The notes: generated by a model not told the origin, from the sequence alone. Positions 8,678-17,844 are shown, counted from the first letter of the stretch. The stretch: 64,000 nucleotides of DNA from GCA-020356105 sp964347475 (GCA_964347475.1 CAYFYY010000004.1:1-64000), one strand, 5' to 3'. Program-made: numbers and translations.

Positions 8678-8872
8678 ATGTATGTCTGCCTGTGTAACGG
8701 TTACCGGGAATCGGAGCTGCGCGCGGTCGCCCGCGAGGGGATCTCTGTCGCCAACGAGGCCTACGAAGCGCTCGGCAACGGCCCGTGCTGCGGCAGGTGC
8801 CTGGACACCGCGCAGGCGCTCATCGATGCCGAGAACCGCTACATGCGCAGCCTGCGCGCGGCAGCCGAATAG
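8678..8872 (+). CDS. bfd: Bacterioferritin-associated ferredoxin
   Basis: The 64-residue product has the Fer2_BFD pattern: C4 and C6 in VCLCNGY, C38 and C41 in GPCCGRC, the four ligands of a [2Fe-2S] cluster, plus an extra C37. The known role is electron delivery to bacterioferritin haem so that stored ferric iron can be reduced and released. It lies downstream of a Fur-like site, consistent with induction in iron starvation. The bacterioferritin gene in this window, about 500 bases away on the opposite strand, is interrupted by a stop codon, so its usual partner may be missing or encoded elsewhere. Confidence 0.9.
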   Translation: MYVCLCNGYRESELRAVAREGISVANEAYEALGNGPCCGRCLDTAQALIDAENRYMRSLRAAAE

Positions 8873-8888
8873 GTATCGGACCCCGGAC

Positions 8889-9059
8889 ATGATGATGTGG
8901 CGCAGCCTCCGCCCCGGCGTGCTGTACCGGGTCATATCGCTGCTCGGCGAGCGTCTGCCCCGCCCGGCACCCGCGGCCCCCGCCTCGACCCCGCCGCCCG
9001 GCGGCGCGCCGGTCCTCGAGGCCGTGCCGCCGCAGGAGCCGGTCCGGCCGCTACGCTAG
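8889..9059 (+). CDS. Possible small proline-rich protein after bfd
   Basis: A 56-residue frame begins MMMWRSLRPG, 16 bases after the bfd stop. It has a short hydrophobic stretch (VLYRVISLLG) and then a Pro/Ala-rich tail. There is no strong ribosome-binding site and high GC makes chance frames common. It could be a co-transcribed small protein or noise. Confidence 0.3.
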   Translation: MMMWRSLRPGVLYRVISLLGERLPRPAPAAPASTPPPGGAPVLEAVPPQEPVRPLR

Positions 9060-9387
9060 CGGGCTGTCCGTTCAAATGGATTCGATTCCGAACCGCGGCG
9101 CGACCTCATACTTCGAGACGGGCCTTTCGGCCCTCCTCGGCATGAGGCTCCAATCTCCGGGCCCTCATGCTGAGGAGGCTGCGAAGCAGCCGTCTCGAAG
9201 TATGAGGTCGCACCGATACGTCCGAGCCCTTAACGGACCACGCGCTAGGACATAGTCCGTCGGGTTCGCTCTGGCCCGCTCCCTCACCCGGCCACCCAGA
9301 GTGTACGATGCCATTGGGTAGCCGCGTTAAGCAACGGGCCGGCGCCGATTCCGCGTCGGCGGATAATGTATTGATGGGACCAGCGGC
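9060..9387. other. Gene-free interval between bfd and bfr
   Basis: This 328-base interval holds the complete palindromic repeat at 9100-9211. The remainder (9212-9387) contains no convincing gene, promoter or terminator. Confidence 0.6.
9100..9211. repeat. Composite palindromic interspersed repeat, copy 2 (best preserved)
   Basis: The outer arms are an almost perfect dyad: GCGACCTCATACTTCGAGAC at the left end and its reverse complement at the right end. Each half contains its own smaller hairpin (GGGCCTTTCGGCCC on the left, GAGGAGGCTGCG and GCAGCCGTC on the right). Left and right halves are inverted copies of one roughly 45-base unit separated by about 15 bases. It would fold into a long cruciform or RNA hairpin. 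Confidence 0.85.
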
Positions 9388-9858
9388 TTAGCTGCGCGCC
9401 TGCGACTGGATGTAGTTCTCCAGCCCCATCTTGTCGATCAGCCCGAGGTTCGTCTCCAGCCAGTCGACATGCTCCTCCTCGGAATCGAGGATCTCGCGGA
9501 ACAGGTGCCGGCTGACGTAGTCCTGGACCTCCTCGCAATGGGCGATGGCGGCGCGCAGATCCGGGATCGCGGCCATCTCGAGTTTGAGGTCGCACTCCAG
9601 CGCCTCGCGCACGGTCTCGCCGATCAGCAGCTTGCCGAGATCCTGCAAATTGGGCAGCCCCTCGAGGAACAGGATCCGCTCGATCAGCTCGTCGGCGTGC
9701 TTCATCTCGTCGAACGACGCTTGGTATTAGTGCTCGCCAAGCTCGTGCAGGCCCCAGTCCTTGAACATGCGGGAATGCAGGAAGTACTGGTTGATCGCCG
9801 TCAGTTCGTTCTTGAGCACCTTGTTGAGGTGCTGGATGACGCCCTTGTCGCCTTTCAC
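9388..9858 (-). pseudogene. bfr: Bacterioferritin interrupted by an in-frame TAA at codon 44
   Basis: Reading leftward from a GTG at 9858, with AGGAGAGG upstream, gives a bacterioferritin: KGDKGVIQHLNKVLKNEL includes the ferroxidase E18, then NQYFLHSRMFKDWGLHELGEH. At 9727-9729 codon 44, Glu in the E. coli protein, is TAA. The same frame then continues YQASFDEMKHADELIERILF, keeping the ferroxidase E51, haem ligand M52 and H54, and runs to a normal C-terminus with EEEHVDWLET. The total of 156 codons matches the family. Next to the stop, residues 46, 47 and 49 also depart from the usual HES-I pattern, so the stretch looks drifted. An ATG at 9705 could start a C-terminal fragment. Sequencing error remains possible. 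Confidence 0.85.
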
Positions 9859-10000
9859 GAGTCCTCTCCTGTCCTTGCGGCCGTCAGTCGCGCGACCGTC
9901 CGAGCTATGACAATAGAGCGGCACCGCAGCCGAAACAAGAACCGCCGGACATGCAACGCCCGTTTCCCGAGAGTTGCCGGGACGGGGCGATCGCCAGCGC

Positions 10001-11587
10001 TCAGAATCCCAGCGCGCAGCCGTCCTTGCGGTGCTCGGAGCCGGCCGACAGCACGCCCTTCTCGCGGTCGATGACGATCATCTGGCCGCCGCCGAGCGGC
10101 GCCGGCGCGAAGGTGAGGACGTGGCCGCGGGCCGTAAGCCCTTCATAGGTCTCGGGCGGAAAGGTCCTCTCGACAGCGACCAGCGATCCTGTCGCGAAGA
10201 CGCGCGGCATCGAGATCGCCGCCTGCGGGTCGAGGCCGTAATCGATGACGTTGGTCAGGACCCGGACATGGCCGTAGGGCTGGTAGTCGCCCCCCATCAC
10301 GCCGTAGGGCGAGACCGCCTGATCGCCGCGGGTCAGCATGCCCGGCATGATGGTGTGCAGGGGGCGCTTTTTCGGCCCGATGCAATTGGGATGGTCGGGG
10401 TCGAGGCGGAAGGATTCGCCGCGGTTCTGGAACAGGACGCCGGTCTCAGGGCACAGGATGCCGCTGCCAAAGGAATGGTAGACCGAGTTGATGAAGCTGA
10501 CGGCGTTCAGCTCCCTGTCCACGACGCTGATATAGACGGTCTCGGCGCTCTTCAGGCCGAGCTCGGGGATCCCCGCCATGGCGCGGTCGAGCGCGATGCT
10601 GGTGCGCAGCTCCGCCGCCCAGTCCTTCGAGACCAGCTGATCGGGCGAGACCTTCAGCGTGCCGGGATCGGAAATCGCCATGTCGCGCACGGCAAACGCG
10701 ATGCGCCCGGCCTCGATCTCGAGATGGGTGCGCTCCGCCGACAGCGCCTCGTACTCCGCCAGCGGGAAGCCTTCGAGGATGTTGAGCATGATCAGCGCGG
10801 TCACGCCCTGGTTATTGGGCGGGATCTGGTGCACCGTGTAGCCGCGGTAGTCGGTGGTGATGGGCGTTACGTAGTCGCCCTCGGTGGCGGCGAAGTCGGC
10901 CGCCGTATGGAGCCCACCGACGGCTTGCAGCTTGGCGGCCATGGCCTCCGCCGCCGGCCCCTCGTAGAATCCCGCGCGGCCCTTTTCCGCGATTGTCCGA
11001 AGGATCTCGGCGAGCTTCGGCTGATAATGCAGCGCGCCCTCCTCCGGCACCGTCCCGCCGGGCAGGAACAGCGCCTTCGCGTCGGCGTCCCACGAGACCG
11101 TCTCGCGCGCGGCGAGCCAGTCAAGGCGGACCCGTGCATGCACCGGATAGCCCTCCGCCGCATAGTGGATCGCCGGCGCCAGCAGCCGGTCCAGCCCCAT
11201 CCGCCCGTGGTCGCGGTTGAGGGTGCACCACGCCTCGATCGCGCCCGGCACGGTCACCGAATGCGGGCTATGCTGGACGATCGCCGCGATCCCCCGCTCG
11301 CGGTACCAGTCCACCGTCGCAGCCGCCGGCGCCCGGCCGGAGCCGTTGTAGGCGATCACCTCGGCGGTGCCCTTCGGGCACATCAGCGCGAACACGTCGC
11401 CGCCGATCCCGGTCGACTGGGGCTCGACGACGGCCTGTACCGCGGCGGCGCAGACCGCCGCGTCCATCGCGTTGCCGCCGTCCTTCAGCACGTCCAGCGC
11501 CGCGCCGGTGGACAGCGGGTGCGAGGTCGCGGCCATGCCGTTGACCGCATGGACGCAGGAGCGTCCGGGAACTTCGAAATCGCGCAT
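10001..11587 (-). CDS. Gamma-glutamyltransferase-fold hydrolase, oxamate amidohydrolase-like
   Basis: The 528-residue protein is an Ntn-hydrolase of the gamma-glutamyltransferase family. These proenzymes cut themselves before a Thr that becomes the nucleophile. Here that residue is T350 in ETVYISVVD, where true transferases read TTHYSVVD. The Y-I-S-VVD form, the NAVSFINSVYHSFGSG segment and the lack of a signal peptide resemble HpxW-type oxamate amidohydrolases, which hydrolyse oxamate in ureide breakdown. GVMGGDYQPYGH and GGGQMIVID near the C-terminus are family features. The start at 11587 (MRDFEVPGRS) is favoured by a GAGG upstream and by homologue ends; 11599 is possible. It is transcribed alone. 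Confidence 0.85.
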   Translation of the reverse strand: MRDFEVPGRSCVHAVNGMAATSHPLSTGAALDVLKDGGNAMDAAVCAAAVQAVVEPQSTGIGGDVFALMCPKGTAEVIAYNGSGRAPAAATVDWYRERGIAAIVQHSPHSVTVPGAIEAWCTLNRDHGRMGLDRLLAPAIHYAAEGYPVHARVRLDWLAARETVSWDADAKALFLPGGTVPEEGALHYQPKLAEILRTIAEKGRAGFYEGPAAEAMAAKLQAVGGLHTAADFAATEGDYVTPITTDYRGYTVHQIPPNNQGVTALIMLNILEGFPLAEYEALSAERTHLEIEAGRIAFAVRDMAISDPGTLKVSPDQLVSKDWAAELRTSIALDRAMAGIPELGLKSAETVYISVVDRELNAVSFINSVYHSFGSGILCPETGVLFQNRGESFRLDPDHPNCIGPKKRPLHTIMPGMLTRGDQAVSPYGVMGGDYQPYGHVRVLTNVIDYGLDPQAAISMPRVFATGSLVAVERTFPPETYEGLTARGHVLTFAPAPLGGGQMIVIDREKGVLSAGSEHRKDGCALGF

Positions 11588-11720
11588 GGGATGCCTCATG
11601 GAAGTACGGGTCCGGGCCGACACGCGGCGCCAGCCTAACGGCGCGACGCCGCCCGCGCCAGACCCGTTTTCGGCTGGGACGGACCGTGGCTCCTGGTGCC
11701 GCTGCACGCGGAGTCAACGA

Positions 11721-11829
11721 GCGATCTTATGCTTTGAGACGCGGCTGCGCCGCTCCTCAGCATGAGGACCCACCACACGTGCCCTCACCCTGAGGAGGCG
11801 CAAAGCGCCGTCTCGAAGGGTGAGGTCGC
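11721..11829. repeat. Composite palindromic interspersed repeat, copy 3
   Basis: It has the same two-unit structure as copies at 1932 and 9100: ATGCTTTGAGACGCGGCTGC with CGCTCCTCAGCATGAGG, then CCTCACCCTGAGGAGGCGC with CGTCTCGAAGGGTGAGGTCGC. The left and right units differ in their stem sequence (GCATGAGG versus GGGTGAGG), as if two subtypes were paired. It separates the ends of two leftward transcription units. Confidence 0.8.
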
Positions 11830-11866
11830 CCGGTGTCCGGTATCTGGCGCCAGGCGCCGCAGCGCG

Positions 11867-12862
11867 TCAGGAGAGCTTCACCACCGTGCGGCCGCGGACC
11901 TGGCCCTTGAGGATGCGCGCGCCGGCCTCCATCACCTTGTCGAGGCCGATCTCCTCGATCATCGCCTCCAGTTTGTCCATCGGCAGATCGTGGCCGATCC
12001 GCTCCCACGCGCGCAGCCGCTCCTCGTATGGCTGCAGCACCGAGTCGATGCCGAGCAGCTTGACGCCGCGCAGGATGAACGGCAGCACGTTGGTCTCGAG
12101 CTTGATGCCGCCGGCGTTGCCGCAGGCGGCGACCGGCGCGCCGTAGCCCATCTGGCCGATCAGCCGGGCCAGCGTGGTGCCGCCGACGGTATCGACCGCG
12201 CCGGCCCACACCGCGCTTTCCATCGGCTTGCCGGACGGCTCCGCCAGCGCTTCGCGGGCGACGATCTCGGCGGCGCCGAGGGATTTCAGGTAATCGTGCG
12301 TCTCGGCGCGGCCAGTGACCGCGGCGATCTCGTAGCCGAGCTTGGCGAGGATCGCGATGGCGACCGAGCCGACGCCGCCGGCGGCGCCGGTCACGACGAC
12401 CTTGCCGGCGCCCGGCGCAACGCCGTGATCCTCCAGCGCCAGCACGCAGAGCATCGCGGTGAAGCCGGCGGTGCCGACCGCCATCGCCTGGCGCGTGTCG
12501 AGCCGTTTCGGCAGCGGCACCAGCCAGTCGCCCTTCACCCGCGCCTTGCCGGCAAGACCGCCCCAGTGGACCTCGCCGACGCGCCAGCCGGTCAGCACGA
12601 CATGGTCGCCGGGCTTGTAGCGCGCGTGGTGCGACTCCTCGACGGTGCCGGCGAGATCGATGCCCGGCACGTGCGGATAGGCGCGCACCAGCTTGCCGAG
12701 CCCGCCCAGGATCAGCCCGTCCTTGTAGTTGACGCCGGAATATTCGATGCGGACCGTAACGTCGCCCTCCGGCAGGTCGGCCTCCGTGAGGGTCTTGATT
12801 TCGCCGGAAACCTTGCCGTCGGCCTCGGTCAGCACGAGGGCCGGAAAGCTGTCGTCGGCCAT
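11867..12862 (-). CDS. acuI: MDR-family oxidoreductase, acrylyl-CoA reductase-like
   Basis: The 331-residue enzyme belongs to the zinc-independent medium-chain reductases of the AcuI/YhdH group. Visible features are YSGVNYKDGL near the N-terminus, PGIDLAGTVEES, the NADPH-binding VVTGAAGGVGSVAIAIL and the C-terminal RGRTVVKL. AcuI reduces acryloyl-CoA to propionyl-CoA with NADPH, detoxifying an electrophile made in 3-hydroxypropionate or DMSP metabolism. The start at 12862 (MADDSFPALV) is firm: AGGAGG sits eight bases upstream. It is divergent from the spermidine-synthase-like gene, with 245 bases between the two starts that show no clear motif. Confidence 0.88.
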   Translation of the reverse strand: MADDSFPALVLTEADGKVSGEIKTLTEADLPEGDVTVRIEYSGVNYKDGLILGGLGKLVRAYPHVPGIDLAGTVEESHHARYKPGDHVVLTGWRVGEVHWGGLAGKARVKGDWLVPLPKRLDTRQAMAVGTAGFTAMLCVLALEDHGVAPGAGKVVVTGAAGGVGSVAIAILAKLGYEIAAVTGRAETHDYLKSLGAAEIVAREALAEPSGKPMESAVWAGAVDTVGGTTLARLIGQMGYGAPVAACGNAGGIKLETNVLPFILRGVKLLGIDSVLQPYEERLRAWERIGHDLPMDKLEAMIEEIGLDKVMEAGARILKGQVRGRTVVKLS

Positions 12863-13107
12863 GGGAATCGCCTCCTGTCCTGGTATTGCACCGTGCTGCA
12901 CGGCGGTATAGACCCTGCGCCCCGCCCGGGCAAGGACGGCGGGACCGGATGCCGCCCTGAAAGCCGCAGAAATCGCCTTTGCATGGGGTCGTTTCACACG
13001 GCCCGGCACAGTTGTCCCCGCCCCCTCAGAATCCGTTACGCGGTTGGTGCTGCAACGCGTATCATCGCGGCGGCCCCGGCTGCGGGCCGATGCGTTAAGG
13101 ACGGGGG

Positions 13108-15339
13108 ATGCTGGCGCTTTACACGGTAACGCTGGGGCTGAGCGCGCTGCTGCTGTTCTGGGTGCAGCCGCTCTACGCGCGGCTGATGCTGCCGCTTCTG
13201 GGCGGCGCGCCGGCGGTGTGGATCACCGCGATGCTGTTCTTCCAGGCGATGCTGCTGGCCGGTTATCTGTACGCCCATCTGTCGATCCGCTGGCTCGGGC
13301 TGAAGCGCCAGTCGCTGTTGCACGGAGCCTTGCTGCTCGTTGCCCTCGTCGCCCTCCCGATTGCGCTGCCGTCGGGCTGGTCGCCGCCGGCCGGGGCCAT
13401 GCCGGTGGGCTGGCAGCTCGCGTTGATGGCGGCCGGTGTCGGCCTGCCGTTCTTCGCGGTCTCAGCCACGGCGCCGCTGCTGCAGCGCTGGTTCGCCCAT
13501 GCCGGCCATCCGGACTCCGCCAACCCCTATTTCCTGTATGGCGCGAGCAACGTCGGCAGCATTGCCGCGCTCGTCGGCTATCCCGTCCTGTTCGAGCCGG
13601 CGCTGCGCCTTGGCGAACAGGGCCTCCTGTGGGCCGGCCTGTATGCGGTGCTGGCGCTGCTGATCGGGCTGTGCGGCCTTTCGCTGTGGCGACGCTACGT
13701 CGCCGAGCCGGCGGATGCGGTGGTCGAGGGGCTGGCGCTGTCTCCGGCAATCGACTGGCGCCGCCGGCTGTGGTGGATCGCGCTCGCCTTCGCGCCGTCG
13801 AGCCTGATGCTGGGCACGACCCTGCACATCTCCACCGACGTCGCCGCGGTGCCGCTGCTGTGGGTGTTGCCGCTGGCGCTCTACCTCTTGAGCTTCGTGA
13901 TCGTGTTCGCGCGCCGGCCGCTGCTGCCACACGCCTGGATGCTGACGCTGCAGATCCCGGCGCTGATTCTGCTGGCTGTGGTGATGTCGTGGGACATCGC
14001 CGGCCCGTGGGGCGAGATCGCGATCCATCTCGTCGCGTTCTTCCTCATCGTCACCGCCTGTCACGGCGAACTCGCGGCACGCAGGCCGGCCGCGCGTCAC
14101 CTCACCGAGTTCTACCTGTGGATGGCGGTGGGCGGCGTCCTCGGCGGCGTATTCAACGCGCTGGTCGCGCCGCTCGTGTTCGACGCGGTGCTGGAATATC
14201 CGCTGATGGTTGCCGCCGTGGCCCTGCTGCGGCCGTGGCGCGCCGGCACGAAGTGGTCGCCGGCGCTCGATGTCCTGCAGCCGGCCGGATTGGCTTTGCT
14301 GGCCCTCGGGGTGCCGCTCGCGTTCGATCGCGTCGCCGGTGGCGAGGGCCGCGGTGTCGTCGCCGTCACCTACTCGATCGCTGTCGGCGTGACCATCGGT
14401 TTCGCCCTGATCGAGCGGCCGCTGCGCTTTGCCCTCGGCCTTGCGGTGCTGCTGGCGGCCGGCCCGACGGTGATGGCGCAGACGGGGTTCGCCGGCGACT
14501 TCCGGCGCGCGCTGCTGCTCCGCGAGCGGACGTTCTTCGGCGTGCACCGCGTGTTGTTGCAGGCCGGACCGCGCGAAGCATATCTGCTGCTGCATGGCAC
14601 GACGCTGCATGGCGCACAATTCCTGGACCCCGTGGCGCGGCGGCAGCTGCCGACCTATTATCATCGAGAGGGGCCGGTGGGCGCCGTGTTCAGCAGCTTC
14701 GCGCCGCGCCGGTTCCAGCGCGTCGGGGTCGTCGGGCTGGGCACCGGGACCATGGCCTGCTACGCCCGGGACGGCCAGGACTGGACCTTCTTCGAGATCG
14801 ACCCGACGGTCGTGCGGATCGCCCGCGATTCCGGCTATTTCACCTATCTGGCTGACTGCAAGCCGGACGCAAAGGTGCTGCTGGGCGATGCCCGGCTGTC
14901 GCTGGCCCGCATGCCGGACGCGACGTTCGACCTTCTGGTCCTGGACGCGTTCTCATCGGACGCCATCCCCGTGCACCTGCTGACCGCCGAAGCCTTCGCC
15001 CTGTACCGGCGCAAACTGTCGCGGCGCGGTGTGCTTGTGGTCCATATTTCCAACCAGTTCTTGGATCTGGAGCCGGTGGTCGGCCGCATCACGATGGAAA
15101 CGGGATATTTCGGGGTGGTGCGCTACGACAGCGAAGTGAACGAAGAGGACACGGCAACGTCGTTGCGCGTGCCGTCGATCTGGACCGTCATGGCACGGCG
15201 CCCGGACGACATCGCGGAGCTCAAGCCGGACCCGCGCTGGCTCCCGATGCGCGGCGCGAAGACACCGCTGTGGACCGACGACTACGTGAACATCGTGCAG
15301 GCCATTTCATTCACAAACAGATATCCGGCCGGCGACTAG
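13108..15339 (+). CDS. Membrane-fused spermidine synthase-like protein
   Basis: This 743-residue protein joins about ten to twelve transmembrane helices (residues 1 to roughly 460, beginning LYTVTLGLSALLLFWVQPLY) to a cytosolic spermidine-synthase/methyltransferase fold. The C-terminal part shows the nucleotide-binding loop VGLGTGTMACY, FFEIDPTVV, and the acidic LLGDARLSL and LVLDAFSSDAIP motifs of aminopropyltransferases. Such fusions are common in bacteria, but whether they make polyamines is unproven. The start has AAGGACGGGGG directly upstream. Its stop overlaps the stop of the convergent ygfZ gene by four bases. Confidence 0.85.
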   Translation: MLALYTVTLGLSALLLFWVQPLYARLMLPLLGGAPAVWITAMLFFQAMLLAGYLYAHLSIRWLGLKRQSLLHGALLLVALVALPIALPSGWSPPAGAMPVGWQLALMAAGVGLPFFAVSATAPLLQRWFAHAGHPDSANPYFLYGASNVGSIAALVGYPVLFEPALRLGEQGLLWAGLYAVLALLIGLCGLSLWRRYVAEPADAVVEGLALSPAIDWRRRLWWIALAFAPSSLMLGTTLHISTDVAAVPLLWVLPLALYLLSFVIVFARRPLLPHAWMLTLQIPALILLAVVMSWDIAGPWGEIAIHLVAFFLIVTACHGELAARRPAARHLTEFYLWMAVGGVLGGVFNALVAPLVFDAVLEYPLMVAAVALLRPWRAGTKWSPALDVLQPAGLALLALGVPLAFDRVAGGEGRGVVAVTYSIAVGVTIGFALIERPLRFALGLAVLLAAGPTVMAQTGFAGDFRRALLLRERTFFGVHRVLLQAGPREAYLLLHGTTLHGAQFLDPVARRQLPTYYHREGPVGAVFSSFAPRRFQRVGVVGLGTGTMACYARDGQDWTFFEIDPTVVRIARDSGYFTYLADCKPDAKVLLGDARLSLARMPDATFDLLVLDAFSSDAIPVHLLTAEAFALYRRKLSRRGVLVVHISNQFLDLEPVVGRITMETGYFGVVRYDSEVNEEDTATSLRVPSIWTVMARRPDDIAELKPDPRWLPMRGAKTPLWTDDYVNIVQAISFTNRYPAGD

Positions 15340-16244
15340 GACGCCGATCGAACGACCTCCCAGGCCGGCGTGCGAAGGGTGACCGTGGCCCCGCCCGCAT
15401 CGAGCGTCAGCGCGCCGCCCGCAGCCTCGACATGCTCCAGCCGGACCAGCGCGAGGCCGAGCCCGTCACGCGACGAACGCATCTCGCCGGCCTCCTTGCC
15501 GTCGCGCATGAGCGGCGTGCCCGGAGCGGGCGGCTCACCCGCTACGGCGACCGGAAACAGGCGCTTCTTGACGAGGCCGCGGTACTTGGTGCGGGCCGTC
15601 AGCTCCTGGCCCATATAGCAGCCCTTGTCCCAATCGACACCGTTCAGCGCGTCAAAATTGCTTTCCAGCAGGATCGACTTCTCGACCACCAGATCCTTGC
15701 TGCCGTCGGGCAGGCCGAGCTCCAGCCGGACACGGTCGTAATCCTCCGGCGTGACTGCCTCGAATCCTCGTGCCTCAAGCAGTCCGGCCGCTTTGTCCGC
15801 CGGCAGCAGGGCCCGGGCCCCGGCGCCGGCAAGGCGCGGATCCATGAACACCGCCCCACCCTCGAAGGGTCGGCCGGCGCCGGGGGTATCCACGAGCCCG
15901 AGGGCCCCGGCGACGCCGTCGCCCCACAGCGCGGCCACCGCCATGCCCTCGGCGATGCCCAGATCGACCGTCGCCCGCAGCTTGAACCTGTGCAGCCGCC
16001 GGCCGAAATCCATCAACCGTTCGCCGCCCTCGCAATCGAGGTGCAGCACCTCGCCGATCTCGGTCATGAAAAAATCGTGCAGGTACTTGCCCTGCGGTGT
16101 GAGGAAGGCGGCCCAGATGGCGTGCTCGGTATCCGCCCTCGTCACGTCGTTGGACACCAGACCCTGCAGGAATGCGCGGCGGTCGGCGCCGGCAACGGTG
16201 ATCACGCCCCGGTGCGGCAGGATCGTGTAATGAAGTCGCATCAT
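15336..16244 (-). CDS. ygfZ: YgfZ-family folate-binding Fe-S cluster protein
   Basis: The 302-residue protein has the GcvT-like fold and the diagnostic KGCYMGQE motif with Cys-209, which family work links to folate-dependent assembly or repair of Fe-S clusters in enzymes such as MiaB. The N-terminal half contains RAFLQGLVSNDV and FLTPQGKYLHDFF, as expected. It acts in the cytosol. The first of two adjacent ATGs is used; the second, at 16241, is equally possible. It is divergent from the dihydroorotase-family gene, a neighbour pair I have met in other alphaproteobacteria. Confidence 0.9.
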   Translation of the reverse strand: MMRLHYTILPHRGVITVAGADRRAFLQGLVSNDVTRADTEHAIWAAFLTPQGKYLHDFFMTEIGEVLHLDCEGGERLMDFGRRLHRFKLRATVDLGIAEGMAVAALWGDGVAGALGLVDTPGAGRPFEGGAVFMDPRLAGAGARALLPADKAAGLLEARGFEAVTPEDYDRVRLELGLPDGSKDLVVEKSILLESNFDALNGVDWDKGCYMGQELTARTKYRGLVKKRLFPVAVAGEPPAPGTPLMRDGKEAGEMRSSRDGLGLALVRLEHVEAAGGALTLDAGGATVTLRTPAWEVVRSAS

Positions 16245-16429
16245 GTCCCTGGCATCGCCTCTCGCTGCGGTGTGCCATTCCAGATAGGCGCTGGCGCAGC
16301 TCGCGGCAAGCGCCCGGCCGGACCGACTAATCGGTTTGCAGCGCCGTCGCGAGCCATTACGCTTGGCGGCGCGACCCCGGCACGATCGTGTGCCGGAGGA
16401 AACCCCAGTTGCGAGGCCCGGCTGGCAAA

Positions 16430-17767
16430 ATGGCCGAACGATTCGATCTGATTCTCCGCGGGGGCACCTGCCTGACTCCTGCCGGGCGCGTGAATACCGA
16501 TATCGGTGTTTCCGGGGGGCGAATCGCCGCGATCGGCGACCTTGGGCGGACCGCGGCCGAAACCGTGTTCGAGGCGAAAGGGCTGCATGTACTCCCCGGC
16601 GTGATCGACAGCCAGGTGCATTTCCGCGAGCCCGGCAACGAGCACAAGGAGGATCTCGAGAGCGGCACCCGCGCCGCGGTCCTGGGTGGCGTTACCGCGG
16701 TGTTCGAGATGCCGAACACCGATCCACCAACGACCTCCACCGCCGATCTGAGTGACAAGATCAGCAGGGCGGACGGACGCGCGTGGTGCGATTTCGCGTT
16801 CTTCGTCGGCGCAGCGAAGGAGAACATCAACCGCCTTGCCGGGCTGGAGCAGCTGGCCGGCTGTTGCGGCATCAAGGTGTTCATGGGCTCGTCGACCGGC
16901 TCGCTGCTGGTGGCCGAGAAAGGGTTGCTGCGCGATATCATGTCGCGCGGGCGGCGGCGCATCGCGATTCATGCAGAGGACGAGGAGCGGCTGAAGGCGC
17001 GCTTCGACTATGCGCGCGACGGCGGCCAACCCTATTGCCACCCGATCTGGCGCGACGAGGAGACCGCGCTGATCGCGACGCGGCGCGCGCTGGAGCTCTC
17101 CGCCGCGACCCGGCGCCGGATCCATATCCTGCACGTCACCACGGCGCAGGAGATGGAGCTGCTGGCGCAGCACAAGGATCTTGCGACCGTCGAGGTGACG
17201 CCGCAGCACCTGACGCTGGCCGCGCCGGACGCCTACAACCGGCTCGGCACGCTGGCGCAGATGAACCCGCCGATCCGCGACGAACGGCAGCGCGCCGGGC
17301 TGTGGCGCGCGGTGGCCTCGGGGATTGTCGACGTGATCGGCTCGGACCATGCTCCGCACACGCTGGAGGAGAAGGCGAGGCCGTATCCGCAGAGCCCGTC
17401 GGGGATGCCCGGGGTGCAGACGCTGGTGCCGGTGATGCTGACCCATGTGCACGAGGGCCGATTGACGCTGGAGCGCTTCGTCGACCTTGTCTGCGTCGGG
17501 CCCGCGCGGATCTACAACGTCGCCCGCAAGGGCCGCATCGCGGTCGGCTATGACGGCGATTTCACGATGGTCGACCTGAAGGCGGAGCGGACGATCGAGA
17601 ACGGCTGGATCGCCAGCAAGTGCGGCTGGACGCCGTTCGACGGCATGGCGGTGACCGGCTGGCCGGCGGCCACGGTACTTCGCGGCCATATCGTCATGCG
17701 CGACGATGAGACCGTCGGCGTGCCGGCCGGCCGACCAGTTCGGTTCGCCGACACCGGGGCGACCTGA
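16430..17767 (+). CDS. pyrC: Dihydroorotase-family amidohydrolase with an altered metal site
   Basis: This 445-residue cyclic amidohydrolase resembles class I dihydroorotases, which close carbamoyl-aspartate in pyrimidine synthesis. It keeps the second His of the first metal motif and the Arg (H64 in QVHFREPG), the carbamylated Lys (K149 in GIKVFMGSS), H181 (IHAEDE), H235 (ILHVTT) and D306 (GSDHAPH). The first His of the HxH pair is Gln (Q62). I have seen this QVH form in an alphaproteobacterial subgroup, so it may be a paralogue with different metal use or substrate. The ATG at 16430 is used, but GGAGGA at 16395-16400 is better placed for a TTG at 16409. Confidence 0.8.
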   Translation: MAERFDLILRGGTCLTPAGRVNTDIGVSGGRIAAIGDLGRTAAETVFEAKGLHVLPGVIDSQVHFREPGNEHKEDLESGTRAAVLGGVTAVFEMPNTDPPTTSTADLSDKISRADGRAWCDFAFFVGAAKENINRLAGLEQLAGCCGIKVFMGSSTGSLLVAEKGLLRDIMSRGRRRIAIHAEDEERLKARFDYARDGGQPYCHPIWRDEETALIATRRALELSAATRRRIHILHVTTAQEMELLAQHKDLATVEVTPQHLTLAAPDAYNRLGTLAQMNPPIRDERQRAGLWRAVASGIVDVIGSDHAPHTLEEKARPYPQSPSGMPGVQTLVPVMLTHVHEGRLTLERFVDLVCVGPARIYNVARKGRIAVGYDGDFTMVDLKAERTIENGWIASKCGWTPFDGMAVTGWPAATVLRGHIVMRDDETVGVPAGRPVRFADTGAT

Positions 17768-17844
17768 GAGAGGCCCGCCGGCCACAAGCGGACCAAGCCG
17801 GATGAAGGCGAGCACTCAGCGGCCACGGCTTGGTAAGATGCTCC

